Below are positions 14,426 to 26,300 of a stretch of 64,000 nt of DNA, one piece after another. The notes under the pieces were generated by a model, which made no database searches, was not told where the DNA came from, and saw nothing but the letters and a program-made list of their open reading frames with translations. Position numbers and translations under genes: made by a program. Position 1 is the stretch's first letter. The number at the start of each line of letters is the position of its first letter. This DNA is from Rallus limicola (lineage: Eukaryota > Chordata > Aves > Gruiformes > Rallidae), in NCBI GenBank assembly GCA_022605955.1, contig JAKCOZ010000039.1, positions 1,860,001-1,924,000 of the forward strand, written 5' to 3'.

Positions 14426-16419
14426 AAACGAATCTCTTCCCACCCATCCCACTCCCCTTTAAAATCCACCAAAGAGGGAGATGCAGAAAATGTTAAATCA
14501 AGGTGCATTTGATCACTCCAAACTTTCCTGACTTCCAAAGACTCAGTCATCTTTAACATCACTGTTTCTTGGGGGTATTTTTCATCACAATAAAACGATT
14601 CAGCAGAGAATGTTTCCATTCAAAATGTTTCAAATTGCTTTCCTGTCAAATGTATAAAATGTCCTGCATTATGCATAAGAAAGATTTGTACTTCAGCTTT
14701 GCTAACATAAACAGTACTTTCAGCATAGGCAACTAATAGAACAGGTTAATGCTCTGGGGTCTGTTCATAATACAGATGGTAATGATTTGTGCAGCTTATG
14801 TATGTGCTTCCCACCTAAACACCAAGAATCCGAGTTCTCTTAATGTCAGTCTCTCAAACGCTCATCTTCCATCGCGCAGGCAATGGCAGCAATCCTCCAT
14901 CTCCTCAGTCTTTCCAGAATCTTCTTTTTGGCCCACCCTGATTACAGATTAATCCAGGCGTATGTAAAATTAGCCAAGGCAAGGAAAGGTATGTCCCAGT
15001 GGGTAGAGCCCCAAAGGGCATTCTCACATCCATTTGCAGAGTGCCCAGCACTGGGGAAAGTTCCTGGGGATGTACACCCACTACGCTGTGCAGGGGTTGT
15101 GGCCAGGTGCTTCTGAACAAGCTGGGCCATTTCTGTGGCATAAGGCTTGCCCTCTGGAAGCACATTACTCGCATTATCGTAGCCTGCCGGCCAAGTGCTT
15201 GTGTTAGCGTCGTGCTAAAACAGCTATCCTGTTTTTCAGTTTAAAGGAGCTGTCCATACTGCCAAATGAAAGATGGCAAGGAGATTTCTGTCCTTGGTCC
15301 AAGAGGCACTGGCGGCTTTACATGGTTGCAGCTTAGGGCCAGCACTCAAGCAGCACTGTAAAGAGTTGCACCGCAGGGCACAGACGTGTCCTTGGCTCCC
15401 CATGCGAGCCAGTGAGAGATCTAAGCTTCTAAGGGGAGGATGCAGAACAACCAACAAGCTGAGCCAGCCACGAGGAAACACCAAAAGCTGAAATGTAGTT
15501 AGTGTCTATTGCAACACCAGGAGTCAGAGCCAAACCCTGTACAAATCCATATAGCCCTCAACTCTCATTACAGCACCAGCAGGGAATAATTCAGGGGCTG
15601 AGGAATGGAGTTTGAGTGTAATTTCTCCATCCCTCCTCTGAAAAGTGTATTGCTATGCAGGTAGGAATGCAATACCCCAGGAGTCTGAGGGGTAATGACA
15701 GCCCAGTTCTATGCCTCTCTGATGAAGAAGAAATCCCAGGGTTAGCTCCTATATCTTAAACAGTTTATGTATATCTCATGCACACCTTTCACAGACGTTA
15801 GGCACTGAAGGCAGACCGTGGGACTCTCTATGTTTGGGGAACTTGCTTGGATTTGGGTGTTAGCATCCTTCTTGTTTCTTCTCTTCCTGGGTCTTTAGTG
15901 CTTTCCTTTCAAACTAGGTGGGGCTCAAACCCACCAGCAACACAAAAGATGGTGCAGGTTCGAAGTGTTATACCTGAGTTTCACACAAACTGGTCCATTC
16001 TCCTCAATGATGATGATGAAAGGAGCTGTATGTCAACCAGAAAGAGAGATCAACACAAATTTTACAAGGTTTAGAAAACATGACCTAGATGGAAGGGGTA
16101 GGAACCCTTTCTTTATCTAGAAAAGAGAAAATATCACAGGTATCTGAAAAACATTTTCCACTATGTAAATGGTTCTTCCACAGGTGAGAGTTAACTGCAC
16201 TTTGAACCTGTTGCAGACAGACCAAGAAAATGTTCCCAAAAGTCAGGCTAAGGAAGTCCAGTGGCAGGATTATCACTGCATCCTTGCCTTGCTCCTGTGT
16301 ACTTCTCTGAAGCCTCTACTATTGATTGCTGTTATGTAGAGGATGCTGGGGAAGCTGAGCCTTTGGTCTCAGCAACATAGTCATGCTTATCTTCTTAAAT
16401 CCACTTAATTTGCAGCAGA

Positions 16420-16545
16420 GAAGATTTATGAAAAAAATCTCCATTTTGAGGGTAGTTAAGTGCCCAGAGAGGCCACCTAGGGAGACTGTGAAATCTCCAT
16501 CATTAGACCTTTTAAAGAGCAGATTACACAAACAGCTGTCAAGGG
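16420..16545 (+). mobile_element. Old CR1/L3-like LINE 3' remnant
   Basis: The stretch 'agatttatgaaaaaaatct ... gcccagagaggccacctagg ... gactgtgaaatctccatca' follows the order of a CR1-clade 3' UTR (first harvest/valley block, then 'gtggaatctccatc'). It is much more diverged than the other copies and lacks the terminal octamers. It is likely an ancient subfamily. Confidence 0.6.
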
Positions 16546-17689
16546 AAGCTCAGACATATGTGATCCTGCCTTCAAGAAAAAGGATGGACAAGGAGACCTC
16601 CTGGGATCTCTGTCAGGGTTTCTGCCCCTCTCTTGCACAGCTCCAGCCAAAGCAGTGCACTCAGGTGTCTTCTTCCAGTGACACGTTCTGCCATTGGTGG
16701 TACTGCTGTCTGTACAGCAGGACTGCCCATGTCTTTCCCTCTCCAGTATAATTCAGGTACCAAAGGCAAATAGCTGTATGTGGGATATGGCTTGTCCTGC
16801 TGTTCCCTAAGCATCACACATAGCAGACAGAAGGTAAAGATGTTTGGGAGATGCAGAACTGGGGCCTGGGCCACCGCTTTCCAGCTGCATCGTTGTGGAA
16901 GAGCAATGGTTTAAAGCCAGATTTGCCTTCAACTGTGGCCCAAGGCCAAGTACAGCCCAACTGGCCTGAAGAATGTAGGCCAGTGGCAGGAGCCATTCCC
17001 TGAAGACTCAAAAGAACAGTTGCCCATGCAGCTTCCCTCACTTCATTTGCTTTCCTGTACGTGGCTAACAGCTTGAAAACTGGCAGGAGCCCAGCGAGTA
17101 GAGGGGAAGATAGGATTCCTGGTAGACACACACGTTCTCTCTCACACGCGCTCACTTTCTCAAACCATAATGTTGCAATTCCACAATTCTCATCTCTCTG
17201 AAGCCAGCTCAGCTACAAAGCAAGCATTTTGGCCTATTAAGGAGCGTTTCTAGTCCTGTAAAGTCGCAGGTTATTTGTCAATACGAAGAAGATCACTCTG
17301 TGGGCTCTGTGAGTGGTTCACACTTGTACTATTGGTCCCAGGGTTTCAGGGAGCAACCATTGTGCAGTCACAGAATCGCAAAGAAAGGAAGGAAGGAAAG
17401 AAATCAAATATTTACAGGAGCAAAAGGGAGCCTACCCCACATGGTACAAATTTAGGGATGCATTGTAGTTACATTATGTGCACATAGCTACTGAAACAGT
17501 TTCCAACAGAATGTTTACACAGTTGTCTGGAAGCATATTGTTTGCCTACTTTTCAAAGCCAATTTATATGCAGCACACGTAGCAGCATGCATGAAAATTC
17601 AGACAAAAACACAGATGCATGCAACAATCCCTGACCAGCGCTTGCTGCTCTTTATTGTTTGCTGCTCAGAAGTACCTAGGAGAGAGGAG

Positions 17690-17830
17690 GAAGGTAGCAG
17701 CTCGTTGTGCTAGGTGCTCTACTACCCCAAACTAAGAGACAGGTATTTCCCTTGAGGAACATAAAATCACCATTTAAGACAAGATACAACAAGTGAATGT
17801 AACAGAGAGAGAGGGAGTGACATACGGGGA
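17690..17830 (+). repeat. Ancient sauropsid interspersed repeat fragment
   Basis: The order 'gtgctaggtgct', 'aagagacaggtatttccctt', 'aagacaagatacaacaagtg', 'aatgtaacagagagagaggg' matches, from memory, a repeat found widely in turtles, crocodilians and birds ('...tgtgctaggcgctgtac... agacaagagacaacaggtgg...'). I cannot name the family with confidence. Confidence 0.45.
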
Positions 17831-18256
17831 TGAATAATAAGAGAGTTTATGTGTGCCAGATTTATGCTCTCATGTGCCAGATAATTGAATACATGATGCA
17901 AATAAATACCAGTCCCCTACTGAAGGCAACAAGTTAACTGTAGTCAGCTGGCAATTTATCAAGAGCTTTGCAGAGAAAATAATAAGAAATTTGGAGAAGC
18001 CCAGGGAGACTGGCCTCCTCCAAAGATAGATCTGTTTGGAGAGGGCATCCTGGAGAAAAGTGTCACTGTGAGATAAAGGAAGAGGTGACAAGGGAAGAGG
18101 AGGATTAAGGAGGTCGGCATCACTCAGGCAGCATAGCTGGAAGGTTCAGGTAAGGTAGTTGCTAAGAGGGAGGGATGTGAAACTCCTGGACTGAAAGTCC
18201 TGGACTAAAATTCCTGGAATAAAGAGCTTGTATCTAACTTGTTAAAGAGAGGGTGG

Positions 18257-18915
18257 GACCAAGCTCAACATGAGCCGGCAGCGTGTGCTAGCAGCTAAGG
18301 AGGCCAATCACATCCTGGGTGGCATCAAGAACAGCGTGGCCAGCAGGTTGAAGGAGGTGATTCTGCCCCTCTGCTCTCCTCTCCTGAGATCCCAGCTGGA
18401 GTACTGTGTCCAGCTTTGTGGTCCACAGTACCAGAAAGACGTAGAGCTGTTGGAGGGAGTCCAGAGGAGGGCCACAAAGAGGATCAAGGGACAGAAGCAC
18501 CTCCCCTATGAAGGCTGGCTGCAAGAGTTGGGCTTGTTCAGTCTGGAGAAGAGAAGGCTCCAGGGAGACCTTGTTGCAGCCTGCCAATACTTAAAGGGGT
18601 CAGACAGGAAAGTGGGAGAGGGACTGTTCACCAGGGAATGAAGTGATAGGACAAGGGGAAATGGCTTCAAGCTAAAAGAGGGTAGGTTTAGGTTGGACAT
18701 TAGGAAGAAATTCTTTACTATGAGGGTGGTGAGATGCTGGAACAGGTTGCCCAAAGAGGTTGTGGAAGCCCTGTCCCCGGAAGGATTTAAGGCTAGGTTA
18801 GATGGGACTTTGGGCAACCTGGTCTAGTGAGGGTGTCCTTGCCCATGGCAGGGGAGTTGGAACTAGACTATCTCTGAGGTCCCTTCCAACCCAAAGCATT
18901 CTATGATTCTATGAT
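18257..18915 (+). mobile_element. CR1 LINE, 3' end with ORF2 C-terminus
   Basis: This 5'-truncated copy retains the tail of ORF2: an open frame at 18270-18641 with SRQRVLAAKEAN and PLLRSQLEYCVQLCGPQ is typical of CR1. The 3' UTR then ends in ATTCTATGATTCTATGAT at 18898-18915. The frame lacks the reverse transcriptase domain. Mutations such as an early stop after about 123 codons mark it as dead. Confidence 0.93.
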
Positions 18916-21715
18916 AATAAGGACTGAAAAAGGCAAGAGAGGATGAATTTTCCACTGCACTTTGAACAGACCAGGGAGTACAATGTCAGTGGCTGTCAGG
19001 AAAGTCTGGATAAAAAGGGTCAGAGTGAAGCTCAAGTCACTGTAGGCAAAAGCCACATCAAGAAATGGTGTGGAGCCACCGAACCAGTTACAGGCCATGT
19101 TGGGAAGCATGGCAGTGAGGTCTTCTCCTTGTCCAAAGAGGAAGGAGAGGAGGAAAGACCCTTCAACCAAAGCAGAGGGAGCAGCAGCTACAGGAGAGTG
19201 GGCAATAGGGACAGAGAGTGAAACCTGACAAAGAATATGTGCCATAGCCAGTTCAAGACCACTCAATCCAAGGCCCAAAAGCACAAGTCTGAGGGAAGAA
19301 GTGAATTGCTCCTTTGCACAAGGACCCTCTCTCCCCACATGCAGTTGCTGCTCGGATCAGAGCTGAGTCTCCAACCTCATATCCCTCGAGTTAGGTGGCA
19401 TGAAAACCACTCATCAATGAAATTGCACCAAAGTCCCTGTACTGCAGTTCCCTGGATCACCACGTAGACATATGTCCTCTCCTCTGGGTTCTGTGGCAGG
19501 TACTATTTATGTTCAATATTGTTTATATACCTCAAAACCTCCACAGGGAGATACCAAATCAATAAGACCAATAGCTGAAGTATAGTCATTTTGTGCCTTT
19601 ATTTTTTTGTTTTTAAAAAGACAATGGTTTTTCTACAGCTATGAAAAGCCTCTTATAATATCAAAAGAAGCACTACCATCTTCCAGGGCCCCAGCAGCAC
19701 TTATGTGCTTTGCTGCTCACCCTGCCCACCAGCCTGTCCCAGTCACCCCCCCTACTCAGGACCCCATCTCAACCACCCAGGCCATCAGCCCCTGCCCCAG
19801 TAATGCTGCATCAGGGCTGTTCTCCAGGTCCTCACAGCCCTGCCCTGCCTATATCCCAGCTCAGCCTTGGCCTGTCTTCATCCCCAGGGAGGTGCCCAAT
19901 GCCTGAAACTGGGGTAGCTCTGGTGCCCTTCAGCTGCCCCACTCCTGGATGGGGCAGTGAGACAGGCACCAGCTGCCAGGCCCTGCCATCACAGATCCCA
20001 GGGACCCCCTGCTGCACCCTGGCACTCACTGCCTACGAAATATTAGCAGAGGACAACAAATCAAAGGACAAGCTCAGCTTTGTCAGGATCAAAACATCCT
20101 GGCCTAGCCCCTCCATTCAAGATATTTTAAGGTTTTATAAGTGCAGGGGTGTTTCTGTTTTCCTTCTGGTACTGAGGTCTAACCTGATTGTGTTTTATCT
20201 TCTCTGCAGTGACATTGTGAGGTACCCTGAAGAGACAGCAGGTGCCACTCCCACCTCTGGGCCACCTCAGTGAGGTCCAGCTGGACCCTGGTGCCAGGGC
20301 ACACAGGATCTGAGCCACACCACTACCAAGCATGGTGGGAAGCCATGGCACCCCCACCTCCCCCACCAGCATGGAAGCCTCCAGTCCATGCTGACTGCTG
20401 TTTCCAAACATGAGGGAGCTAGACCACAAGGACCTGTCCCCAGGAAGGACTTGAGAATCACAGTAAGTTCACCAGAATCAGCCGCATAGATGCTAGCATC
20501 AGCTCCCTCCCTAAACACAGGTGAGCTGAGGAGCCTCAAGGCCCACACTGACAGCATTTCTTGATAATAAGTGGAGAGCTGCTCACCTTCCATGACACGC
20601 ACTGATGTAGAGAGGAAAAAATATATTTTTGTGGTATTTTCTTCTTCCTTTCTCAGCCAAATCTTTACTTGAGCTGCTACAGATTATTCACACAGCAGCC
20701 CTGCCTGTGCTGACTGATCAGATTACTGCACCAATGCCTCCATGGCTTTCAAATTCATTTCACAGGTTTCCAAGAAGCAGATGCTGATACATGATAAGTG
20801 GCAGCACCTGGCTTCAAAACATGTCATCAGTTCATCATCCTGCGATGTCTCAAGTAACATTTCAGTGTGGTAGAGAAATGTTACCCTAACCAGCTAACAT
20901 ATTTCTCTGTGAGGAAATAAAGCTCTTCTTATATGCCTGTTGACATACTCAATCACACCTTTGCATTGTTCCCAGAGCTGTTTAAGCACGTGGACCCCAA
21001 GTAAGTGCAATGATCCTGTTTCAAACATTTGGTGTCCCGGCTTCCCATTGTATCCTGTTTGTCACAAGTAGCTTTACAGGGTTCTATAGGACCACTGAGA
21101 TTCTTTGTAATATTGTTTTTATTAAAACAAAAGCAATTGTACATGCTGATTGTGATTATCAGAGGACACAGACATGACTGCATAGGCGACAAAAGAAAAT
21201 GAACCACATGAACCGTGTTCTTCATCATTGTAGAGCTCTGAATTTCAGTATTTTGCCCTGCTGACATAATGAAGGTAAGACATTGATACAGTACACACAC
21301 TCAAAAGCAATTACACAGTACCCATTTTACAAAAAAATATAAAAAATAAAGCACATATAAAGCTAGTTTGACCAGACTTATGTTTTCCACAAGACATTTT
21401 ACCTTGTTGTAAGACAAAATTACCTGGGGACCAAATTGGTCCCTGCACTAAAAAGGCTCTAAGGAATCTAATTATAGAATGGGAAAAATGCTGAATAGAG
21501 GCACTTTAAATAACACAGTTGTCATTCCTTGGTATTGTATGATATATACCTGAAAGCCACCCATAGCCAATAAAGTTAATGGATTTGCATCAGCTTAAGG
21601 CAAGGAAAAGTGTCTCTTGCTCTGTACTGCCACAAAAACAAAGCCATGGTGACCACAAAACATGGATAGATTACAATAAGACCATTCATAAGACCAGGTG
21701 GTCTAGGCACAGGAA
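18916..21715. other. Intergenic, immediate 3' flank of OLFM4
   Basis: It contains a C-rich patch (about 19690-20360) holding a chance 187-codon plus-strand frame (19710-20273) of low-complexity Pro/Ser composition. No gene is supported. The distal OLFM4 poly(A) candidate at 21118 also lies here. Confidence 0.55.
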
Positions 21716-22532
21716 TTTATTAAGGGCAGCAGAGTGGGACAGAAAGAAAGTTGGTGCAAGCTGTCACTTTTGCCCCCATAGGCACTCTGGGAAGCCACCC
21801 TGCTGCTGTGGCACTTTGGGAGAGGGCTGAGCTGAGAGGAGGCAACTGTAAGTGGAGCCCCTGCCTCAGCTGTCCTGCCGCATCCGTGATGGCAAAGGCT
21901 CTGTCCCTGCACCAGTGTCTCCTCTCCCCTACCTGTTAAGGCTTCAAACAGCCAAGTGCATTGATACCCACTTCCCTGACACCTTGAGCCAGATAACTCC
22001 TACTTCTACCCAACAAACGGGTTGCTGTCTTCCAAGGAAATCTATCTATTTCCTATACTATTTTAATCCTTCAATTAATTTATCTGAGGGCTCAATTCAC
22101 TTTGATGAAGATCAGTGTAAATTCATTCTCAGATTCTGGGTGCCTTGCCAGTGGTACACTGACAAATGCACATCAGTTGGTAATTAGCTCCTTGGTTGGT
22201 AGATAGGCTGTGCCCATCAATTTCTGTAAACAAGATGCAGTAAATCTATGCAGTAAATCTACCCTCAGAGGCAGGACAATTGTAAAGCACCAAGCACCAA
22301 TAAACACCAATCAAAACCCAGTACTAGCAAACTCTGCTGCCAGCAATATTACTGAGCAGAGTGGGAAATTCCTTAAAAGAGTTTAAGTAATAAGTAACAT
22401 ATATATAACACCCACAGACACAGTACCTCAGGCCAGATGAACCCTAAACTGGCAAAAGGGCTGTCTAAAGGCATGTCAGATCTCTCATTTCAGTTGCTGC
22501 CAATTTTATCATATGCTTATGTCACTCAGATG
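21716..22532 (-). other. OLFM4: OLFM4 3' UTR (probable)
   Basis: The sequence after the stop codon contains no CR1 or LTR. On the minus strand an AATAAA lies at 21721-21716, about 0.8 kb past the stop, and a second AATAAA lies at 21123-21118, about 1.4 kb past it. A weaker ATTAAA is at 22067-22062. Any of these could end the transcript. The chosen end is the nearest canonical hexamer, so the true UTR may run to about 21.1 kb. Confidence 0.45.
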
Positions 22533-23326
22533 CTAAGGTTGAAAGATCAAATCAAATCTTAGAAGGTAACCATCATTGTAAACATACAGTTTCTGATCTG
22601 TGGGGTTATAATCAATACTACGTATTGTATCTAACTTCTTATCCATAAAGATGCTAACACTACCTTGTTGGCCAGTACTTGTGTCATACATGTAGAAGAT
22701 TTCCTCTTCCCTAGTGTTTATTGGCCTTGTGGCATACAGAACACCACATAACATGAAAGCGCTGGAAACAGATGGCTTGTACTGTCTTGTCTGCCAAGTA
22801 TTTAGCACATCAAGTGTGGTCTCATTGAGTTTGCTAATCACAATGTTGCCCATGTCGTTCTCCGTTGAATATATTACCCATAACCCACTTTCATCCACGG
22901 CAAAATCTATGTCTTTCCATGGTGTACCTGCATAAGAGAAACGGTTACCAACGGCAGCATCTGGAAGCTCCTTTCTCAAAACCATAGTGTTTTTTCTTAT
23001 ATCATGCTTCACCATGTATCTTGAATTATAAGAATGATAGTACAAAAAATCATTATAGAGGACAGCACCACCTCCTTCCCCATATGTTATTCTAGTTTCA
23101 AACATGGGTTTAAACAGCTGCAAATCATCAAAAGTATTATAAATTCTGTAGTATTCCAAGTATCTCCCGTCCGTGTTCAGTGGTGCAACCCAATAGACTT
23201 CCTTCTCCGGGTTAGAGGGAGAGTAGTCTCTGCCCCAGGAACCATATTTGTAGGAAGATCCCCTCCAGTTCAGCTTTACAATATGGGGCTGGCTAACATT
23301 CAGCAGTCCACGGTGAAGGCAGCTGC
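22533..23326 (-). CDS. OLFM4: OLFM4 coding exon 6 (complete olfactomedin domain, stop)
   Basis: The last coding exon is 794 nt, entered after TTACAG at 23332-23327. Its first two bases complete Gly227, and it ends at TAG 22535-22533. It encodes the whole olfactomedin five-bladed beta-propeller in one exon, as in the human gene. Diagnostic stretches are [73 protein letters not shown] and a final [12 protein letters not shown]229 and C420 are positioned for the domain disulfide. Two of the three side-chain calcium ligands known from myocilin are kept (D367, D465), but the Asn equivalent is Ser415. Sequons are N236 and N394. Confidence 0.97.
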
Positions 23327-26300
23327 CTGTAATTAAAGAGAAAAGATAGGTCTTCCAAATGTTAGGATTAGGAGAGAGGGTTTACATACTGTAACCTCTG
23401 AAGTGTGCTTACTAGGGATTGGTTTTGTGGTAAAGAACCAACATAAATGCATAAATTCATGTGTAAAAGGCTCGTTGTTGACCAAGGTCGGCAACTGCAT
23501 GTCACTAGGTGTTCCAAGTTAACTCTGGAAGTTAGTTTAATAAAAAAATAAAAGAAAGAAGATAGGGGGACACATCCTCAGTCAGTATTAATTCACAGAA
23601 AACAAGTGCTCACTATGCTGGTACAGTCAAGGGACAGACTTCTGTTTCTGCCCATTTGCTGCATGCCAGCCTGATGCATTAGGAAATCCCTTGGAAAATA
23701 CAATTTCAGAAGCATTTTAGGTGATTTTCTACCTCAGTGGAACCGAGAGCATGGGAGACAGGAAAAAAAGAAAGAGGAGCATCTGATTTCGGAGTGTTTC
23801 ACCAAGGAGGGGAAGGAAGGAGCAGCAGCAGCAGCAGTAATTCCAGAGTCACATTTCAGATCAACATTCTGCTGCCAGAACCATGGCTTCACAACAGTGC
23901 ATCACACCTGCATGGTGCCTTCCACCTCAGGCCCTCAAAGAAACCTGTAGACAGTACCAATCACAGCCTAGGCAATGTAGACAGGTATTAGTCCAAGTTT
24001 TCATGTGAGGCAACTCTAAAAAGAATATGACTGCAAGATGAACCAGAACAGCTCTGTTTTCCAAATATTACTTACAAAGCCATTTTCAGGATTGTGGATT
24101 TATTTTACTTTTTGTTTTGTCTTGCTACTCAAAATCTTTGGCTTTTTGCACCTGCAGAACATCTTGCAGAAGTAGATCAGAGTAGATTTTTTTCCCCCAC
24201 ACTTACTAGGAATAAACAACAAAATAAAATGAACATTCAGTTATGATGAAGGCTTGTTTTGGGTTTGTGTGGCAAGGTTAGGGATGGGGAGCGGGATCTG
24301 CAGTGGTGGCTTCTGCAAGAAGCTTCTAGAAGCTTTCCCTAGGTCCAAGAGAACCAATGCCAGACAGCTCAAGGCCAGACCTTTTGCTGACCAAGGCCAA
24401 GCTGAGCAGCAATGGTCATAGCACCTCTGTGATAGCATATTTAAGAAGGAAAAAAACAAAGCAGCAACTTTTTTCCACCAAAGGAGTGAGAAGATGTGAG
24501 AAAGTTTGCAAACACCCAGGTTAGTGAAGAAGGTGGGGCAGGAAGTGCTCCAGGTGCCAGAGGAGAGATTCCCCTGTAACCCATGGAGAAGACCATGGTG
24601 AGGAGGGCTGTCCCACTGCAGCCCGTGGACATAGAGTAGATATTCCACCTGCAGCCTGTGGGGGACCCCATGCTGGAGCAGGTGGAGACACTTGAAAGAG
24701 TCTGTGACCTGTTGGGAAGCCTATGCTGGAGCAAGCTCCTTGTAGGACCTGCATCCCGTGGAAAGAGGATCCCAGGCTGAGGCAGGTTTGCTGATGTCAC
24801 TTGTGACTCTGTGGGGGACTGCTGGAGCAGTTTGTTCCTGAAGGTCTACCCCCCATGGAAACCATGCCAGGGCAGTTCATGAAGAACTGAAGCCCCCATG
24901 AGAAGGAGTCACATTAGAGCAGGGAAAGAGTGTGAGGAGTCCTCCAACTGAGGAGAAAGGAGCAGCAGAAACAAGGTGTGATGAATTGACTACAACCCCT
25001 ATTCCCCACCCCCCTGTGCCACTCAGGGAGACAAGAGAATTCAGAAATAAAGTTGAGCCCAGGAAGAAGGGAAGAATGGGGGGAGGTGTTTTAATATTTG
25101 GTTTTATTTTTCTTTATCCTGCTCTGTTTTGATTGGGTAATAAATTAGATGCATTTTATTCCATGTCAAGTCTGTTTTGCCAGTGACACCAATTGTGGAA
25201 TGATCTCTCCCTGTCCTTATCTCAACTCCTGAGCCTCTCATTATGTATTTTCTCCCCTGTCCAGCTGAAAAGGCAAGTGGTAGAGAGGCTTTGGTGGGCA
25301 TCTGGCCTCCAGCCAGGGTCAAACAACCACAATGCTCTTTGAAACAAAAAAGTCCAAATTAATTTAGACATGAGAAATACCTCCCTTTTACTCTTGCAGA
25401 ATGGAGGTGACATTCTTGTTACCTAATAAATTCACAAAATCGTAAGTCACTGGTGAAAAAAATTCACCACTCATAAATTGGCCTCTCATGAGTCCAAAGC
25501 TGCTACTGGCAAAACCCAGCATTTTTTCCCCAAGTTTAAACATTAGCTTTTTGTCTTACTGTCACAAAAGTGTCCCAGTTTTTTTCATTGTGAGTATATG
25601 TTCACTGCAGGTAATGAAGACAGATGTCAAGTGACTAGCACCAGCTCACAAGCTTAGTGGTAATCCAACATTTCCCAGAACACTGGGGTGCTCTAGCCAC
25701 TAGACAGACTTCCTTATGAAAGTTGGAGTGTAGTATGAATAGACACAAGTCTCACGCATCAATTAATGGATAAATTAATGGTCACAACCCTTTGATGTTC
25801 ATAACTCCCTCAGCACAGGAATTCCATGCACGACCAGCTATGGCTTCAACGGTGAAGGTCAAACTTATCTTTTAAGGTTTTAATACTTTGCATGGGTACC
25901 ATGTCACAGTTGCTTACAGCCTGTATGAAAAGAATGGCTGCTCATAAGCTCAGTCATAAGAAGAAATGTCTAACATATAAATAACCTATGCCTTTGCACA
26001 AGGACAAACAACAAAGGGAGAATCTACCCTCCGCCCTGAAAGCCAACCATCAAGACCAGACAATATTCATGGAGCTGAATTTAAAACTCCTAAAGCCACA
26101 ACAGAAAAAACCTAGGAGGTCTTTTGTGCTCAAAGGCATCATAGTCTATCCCACAAATAGAGGAAAATGTGGAGACAAACCAGTCTGAAGTACTCGGAAA
26201 AAGTAGAAACTGCTTTTCTTGTTTCTACAGGGAAACAAGGTATTTAGTGAAAAATGGACTGTTACAAACAAAGAAATATTTTTCTGACCTCCTTTGCCCA

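Larger units (their letters stand above)
9601..18256. other. Intergenic
   Basis: No gene is recognised. It includes a stretch with more CpG than its surroundings (about 11360-11720) and another mild one (about 10480-10720), as well as the old CR1-like remnant at 16420 and the ancient repeat at 17690. Open frames here are below about 125 codons and without homology. Confidence 0.6.

Noticed and set aside
18901..19338. 145-codon minus-strand frame
   Set aside because: It starts downstream of and runs into the antisense of a CR1 tail, has no homology, and is probably chance.
19710..20273. 187-codon open frame on the plus strand
   Set aside because: Composition is low-complexity Pro/Ser/Leu from a C-rich patch, there is no recognisable domain, and an overlapping minus-strand frame is also open. 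It is best explained by base composition.
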